Shown: positions 61,440-64,000 of the stretch, piece by piece
How positions within the stretch are numbered: the first letter of the stretch is position 1
Layout of the letters: each line of letters starts with the position of its first letter
NCBI RefSeq assembly: GCF_009729415.1
Contig: NZ_MPKW01000005.1
Coordinates: 1-64,000, forward strand
Origin: Mycolicibacterium sp. CBMA 234
Lineage (GTDB): Bacteria > Actinomycetota > Actinomycetes > Mycobacteriales > Mycobacteriaceae
Direction: 5' to 3'
Length of the DNA stretch: 64,000 bases
Notes under the pieces: model-generated
Told to the model about the DNA's origin: nothing
Databases searched by the model: none
Seen by the model: only the letters and a program-made list of their open reading frames with translations
Translations under genes and position numbers: made by a program

Positions 61440-62417
61440 ATGCGCGACCTGACAGATGCTGAATATCTGGCCGAGCTTGAGCCGACGGCCACCGATGCGC
61501 TCAATCAGCATCTGTCGAGATCCGTTCGTTGGTACCCGCACGACTACGTGCCGTGGGACAACGGAAAGAACTTCGCGGCGACCGGCGGCCGAGACTGGGA
61601 TCCCGACCAATCACAGCTGAGCGAGCTGGCCAAGGCGGCCATGATCACCAACCTGCTCACCGAGGACAACCTCCCGTCCTATCACCGCGAGGCCATGACC
61701 CATTTGTCGCTCGATAGCGCGTGGGGTACGTGGGTCAACCGCTGGACAGCTGAAGAGAACCGGCACGGTATCGCCCTCCGCGACTACCTGCTGGTGAACC
61801 GCGCGGTCGACCCGGTGGCGCTGGAGCAGGCCCGGATGGAGCACGTAACCAACGGATTTGCGCCGACCGCCGAAGAAGAGGAAGCCATCGGTACCGGGGT
61901 GCTCATGGCCATCGTGTATCCGACGTTCCAGGAACTGGCCACCCGGGTCAGCCATCGCAATACCGGCAAGATCTGCAACGACCCAGTGGCCGATCGTCTG
62001 CTCCAACGGGTAGCGGCTGACGAGAACCTACACATGATCTTCTACCGGCAGATGAGTGCAGCCGCACTCGATCTGGCGCCCGACCAGACGCTGCACTCGA
62101 TCGCCGCGGTGATCGAGAACTTTCGAATGCCAGGCACCGGCATGCCGAACTTCCGCCGCTACGGCGTCTTGATGGCCAAGCACGGCATCTACGATCTGCG
62201 CCAGCACCTGGAAGAAGTCATCCTCCCGCCGCTGCGGCAGTGGAAGATCTTCGATCGCACCGACTTCACCGCCCGCGGGGAGAAGCGCCGCGAGGAACTG
62301 GCCACCTATCTCGAGACGATGGAAAAACAAGCCAGCAGGTTCGAGGAACAACGCGACCGGCTGTTGGCGCGCGAAGCCGCGCGCCGAGAAGAGCACCAAC
62401 CCGCTGCGGTCGGCTAG
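61440..62417 (+). CDS. Ferritin-like acyl-ACP desaturase (DesA type)
   Basis: 325-residue soluble di-iron desaturase that inserts a double bond in acyl-ACP, related to mycobacterial DesA1/DesA2. Iron ligands are seen as Glu75, Glu106-x-x-His109 (AEENRHG), Glu165 and Glu195-x-x-His198 (ADENLHM), the two ExxH motifs of the family. N-terminus DLTDAEYLAELEPTATDALNQHLSRSVRWYPHDYVPW and C-terminal Arg/Glu-rich tail are like DesA1. Adjacent two-component genes (DesK/DesR-like) suggest lipid-responsive control, but no 18-bp box is found in its own upstream region. Confidence 0.92.
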   Translation: MRDLTDAEYLAELEPTATDALNQHLSRSVRWYPHDYVPWDNGKNFAATGGRDWDPDQSQLSELAKAAMITNLLTEDNLPSYHREAMTHLSLDSAWGTWVNRWTAEENRHGIALRDYLLVNRAVDPVALEQARMEHVTNGFAPTAEEEEAIGTGVLMAIVYPTFQELATRVSHRNTGKICNDPVADRLLQRVAADENLHMIFYRQMSAAALDLAPDQTLHSIAAVIENFRMPGTGMPNFRRYGVLMAKHGIYDLRQHLEEVILPPLRQWKIFDRTDFTARGEKRREELATYLETMEKQASRFEEQRDRLLAREAARREEHQPAAVG

Positions 62418-62422
62418 ACGCC

Positions 62423-62574
62423 GGCGCGCGTGAACGAGAAGTGCTCGAGCTGATAGCGCAGGGCCTCTCGAACATCGGAATCGCTGCCGCGAAACTCTTC
62501 CTGCGCGATCGGCGCCCAAGGCGGTGGTCGTCGCCTACGAGTCGGGTCCGGTCAATCCGAGACCGCCCGGCTGA
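62423..62574 (+). pseudogene. Remnant of a LuxR response regulator C-terminus
   Basis: The DNA matches the 3' end of the regulator at 60619-61296 (EREVLELIAQGLSN, then AKLFLRDR, then after a one-base frame change VVVAYESGPVNP and a stop). About 54 bp, including the recognition helix, is missing in the middle, and there is no receiver domain. It therefore looks like a decayed duplicate. It starts right after the desaturase stop and its last bases overlap, antisense, the end of the hydrolase gene. Confidence 0.8.
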
Positions 62575-63457
62575 CGTGTCCAGCAATCACGTCGTACACG
62601 CCGCGCGTGACGTCCGTGGAGTTGCTCATGATGTTGTATCCATGATCGACGCCGGGCACCTCGTGGTACTCCGCCAAGGCACCGACAGCGTCCAACTGCT
62701 GGGCATACCGCCATGCCTCATCTCGCAGCCGGTCGTACTCAGCGGTGACGATCAATGCGGGGGCGATGCCGTCGATGCCGTTTGCGTTGTTGCCCCATGC
62801 CGGCGAGGCCAGCCGATCGCGGCGCTGTGCGGGGTCCGGGATGTACGCGGTGTCGAACACCTCGCTCATCCACGGCCGCATTATGGCCTTGGCGCCCAAC
62901 GGCGAGTGCTTGTCCCTGCTCGCCGTCACCAAATCCAGTGGCGCATAGTGCAACATCTGCAGCTTGAGCTCGGGTCCGCCCTGTTCCAAAGCGAGCCGAG
63001 CCGCAGCCGCCGACAGGCTGCCGCCGGCGCTCTGCCCTCCCACACAGAGCTTGGTGCCGTCCCATTCGCGTTCGGCAGCGGCGGCCCAGACGAGAACGTC
63101 GTACACCTGCTCGACGGGGGCAGGAAACCGGTGCCCCGGAGCCAGCACGTAATCCGTGTTCACCACAACAACATTCGCGTGCGCGGCGAGAAAACGGCAC
63201 CAGGGATCATCCTGTTCACGGTGGCCGACGACGAAGCCACCACCGTGGACGTTCACGTACACACCTGGGGCGACGCCGGCCGGTTCGGGCCAGTACACCG
63301 TCGCCGCGGTATCCCCGTGGCGGGTCGGAATCACCACCGACGTTGTGTTACCGACGATTTCGGGAAATCGAACGCCCGGCTTCGGCGCCGGATTGATGGT
63401 GGACGAGAACAGGCGTGCAACAGCATCTGCCACAACCGGTTTGGCGAGGATCGACAC
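62552..63457 (-). CDS. Alpha/beta hydrolase, hormone-sensitive lipase family
   Basis: 301 residues from GTG 63457. HSL/Lip family esterase: oxyanion motif NVHGGGFVVG, nucleophile GGQSAGGS, acid in VTAEYDRLRDEA and His in GVDHGYN. A TACAGT six bases before GTG 63457 fits a leaderless transcript. The longer frame to 63649 is Arg-rich and overlaps the MFS gene, so it is not used. Likely hydrolyses short- to medium-chain esters. Confidence 0.9.
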   Translation of the reverse strand: MSILAKPVVADAVARLFSSTINPAPKPGVRFPEIVGNTTSVVIPTRHGDTAATVYWPEPAGVAPGVYVNVHGGGFVVGHREQDDPWCRFLAAHANVVVVNTDYVLAPGHRFPAPVEQVYDVLVWAAAAEREWDGTKLCVGGQSAGGSLSAAAARLALEQGGPELKLQMLHYAPLDLVTASRDKHSPLGAKAIMRPWMSEVFDTAYIPDPAQRRDRLASPAWGNNANGIDGIAPALIVTAEYDRLRDEAWRYAQQLDAVGALAEYHEVPGVDHGYNIMSNSTDVTRGVYDVIAGHVSRAVSD

Positions 63458-63470
63458 AACGCGACTGTAC

Positions 63471-63490
63471 CGACGTCGGCGCCGACGTCG
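63471..63490. promoter_or_regulatory. 20-bp perfect palindrome between hydrolase and MFS genes
   Basis: CGACGTCGGCGCCGACGTCG reads the same on both strands. It lies 13 bp upstream of the hydrolase GTG and 10 bp beyond the MFS stop codon, so it could be an operator of the hydrolase or a hairpin ending the MFS message. No U tract follows. Confidence 0.4.
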
Positions 63491-63500
63491 TGTAACCCGA

Positions 63501-64000
63501 CTAACCCACGCCCCTGCCAGCCCGGAACGACGCCACGCCACCGAGCGCCGCCAGCCCGGCGAAGACGGCGAACAACCAGCTGGCGCCGACGGCGTCGGAC
63601 CGATCAACCGTGTTGACGACGATGCCCGCCAGCCCGGCCCCGAAGGCACCGCAAATCAGCTGCACCGTGTTGATCGCTGCCGCGGCTACCGTGCCTTGCG
63701 CTGGATCGTCGACCCGGCCCATGGCCCAGACCGACAGGTGCGGCCACGCCATCCCGACACCGACACCACTGACCAACATGGCCACTGCCCAAATGCCGAC
63801 CACCATCGGCGACGCACCGTCAGCCTGCGCGAGAGCGGTGGCGCCCCACCCGATGGCCATCACCAGCGGCGCCACGGCGACGATGCGAACCACCCGGGCC
63901 GGCGCCGTCACGGAAGCACTGATGATCTCGCTGACCGTCCAGCCCACACTCAGCGCCACGGCGAGAAAACCTGCCGTCAACGGCACCAGACCCGCCAACC
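63501..64000 (-). CDS. MFS transporter, C-terminal part (runs off the window)
   Basis: The last 166 residues of a major facilitator protein with five to six membrane helices (VPLTAGFLAVALSVGW; IVAVAPLVMAIGWGATAL; VVGIWAVAMLVSGVGVGMAWPHLSVWAM; TVAAAAINTVQLICGAFGAGLAGIVV; WLFAVFAGLAALGGVASF). The reading frame is open to the right edge, so the start is outside the window; the TTG at 63998 is not a start. VDDPAQGTVAAAAINTVQLICGAFG is like drug:H+ antiporters of the 14-TM type. Confidence 0.85.
   Translation of the reverse strand, partial: LAGLVPLTAGFLAVALSVGWTVSEIISASVTAPARVVRIVAVAPLVMAIGWGATALAQADGASPMVVGIWAVAMLVSGVGVGMAWPHLSVWAMGRVDDPAQGTVAAAAINTVQLICGAFGAGLAGIVVNTVDRSDAVGASWLFAVFAGLAALGGVASFRAGRGVG

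Noticed and set aside
62240..63616. A 458-codon plus-strand frame spanning the desaturase end and the hydrolase
   Set aside because: It crosses the end of one real gene and runs antisense to another. Only the short stretch EREVLELIAQGLSN is meaningful, and that belongs to the response-regulator remnant.

Overview
The window looks like a chromosomal segment of a rapidly growing mycobacterium (Mycolicibacterium / M. smegmatis type). The evidence is high-GC coding, many GTG starts, leaderless start sites, and families typical of mycobacteria: a lipase/acyl-CoA synthetase fusion, LysX, an LpqH-like lipoprotein, a TB15.3-like universal stress protein, DesA-like desaturase and MpaB/DUF2236. An rRNA promoter and leader sit directly downstream of tyrS, the place reported for the second rRNA operon (rrnB) of fast growers. 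Much of the gene order follows, in reverse, the M. tuberculosis stretch from about Rv1636 to Rv1689 (from memory), with several insertions.

Left part, 1-8.2 kb: rrn leader and single promoter (minus), tyrS and mpg (minus), an ABC exporter plus TetR operon (plus), then a Trm112-like protein, an exported protein and the large lipase/acyl-CoA synthetase fusion (minus). An accessory block at 8.3-12.7 kb holds an ABC-F ATPase, a divergent AraC regulator / FAD monooxygenase pair and an HNH protein.

Arginine and translation block, 12.8-38 kb: the complete minus-strand arginine operon argC-J-B-D-F-R-G-H with start/stop overlaps through argC-argR and an ARG operator at argC; an orphan polyprenyl-phosphate sugar transferase; pheS-pheT; a rhomboid-like membrane protein and a class III nucleotidyl cyclase; a plus-strand MpaB/DUF2236 plus acyl-CoA dehydrogenase pair; a methyltransferase with a promoter-embedded operator; infC-rpmI-rplT-tsnR preceded by a structured attenuator leader and read from an AUC start codon; then a DUF1844 protein, lysX and a membrane esterase.

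Accessory operon, 39.4-44.8 kb: four tightly packed minus-strand genes encode a TPR protein, a CHAT (caspase-like) protease with an intact His/Cys dyad, and two large unrecognised proteins, behind their own leaderless promoter. This is the best candidate here for an undescribed system. It is followed by an LpqH-like lipoprotein, a small protein, a winged-helix protein, uvrA, a metallo-beta-lactamase-fold hydrolase, a lipoprotein serine protease and a universal stress protein.

Right part, 52-64 kb: a thioesterase coupled to a second UvrA-like ATPase, an FMN reductase, tRNA-Cys, a DUF899 protein, MgtC, a DUF418 membrane protein and a two-component system that share an 18-bp upstream box, a ferritin-like acyl-ACP desaturase, a decayed copy of the response regulator C-terminus, an HSL-type hydrolase and a truncated MFS transporter running off the right edge.
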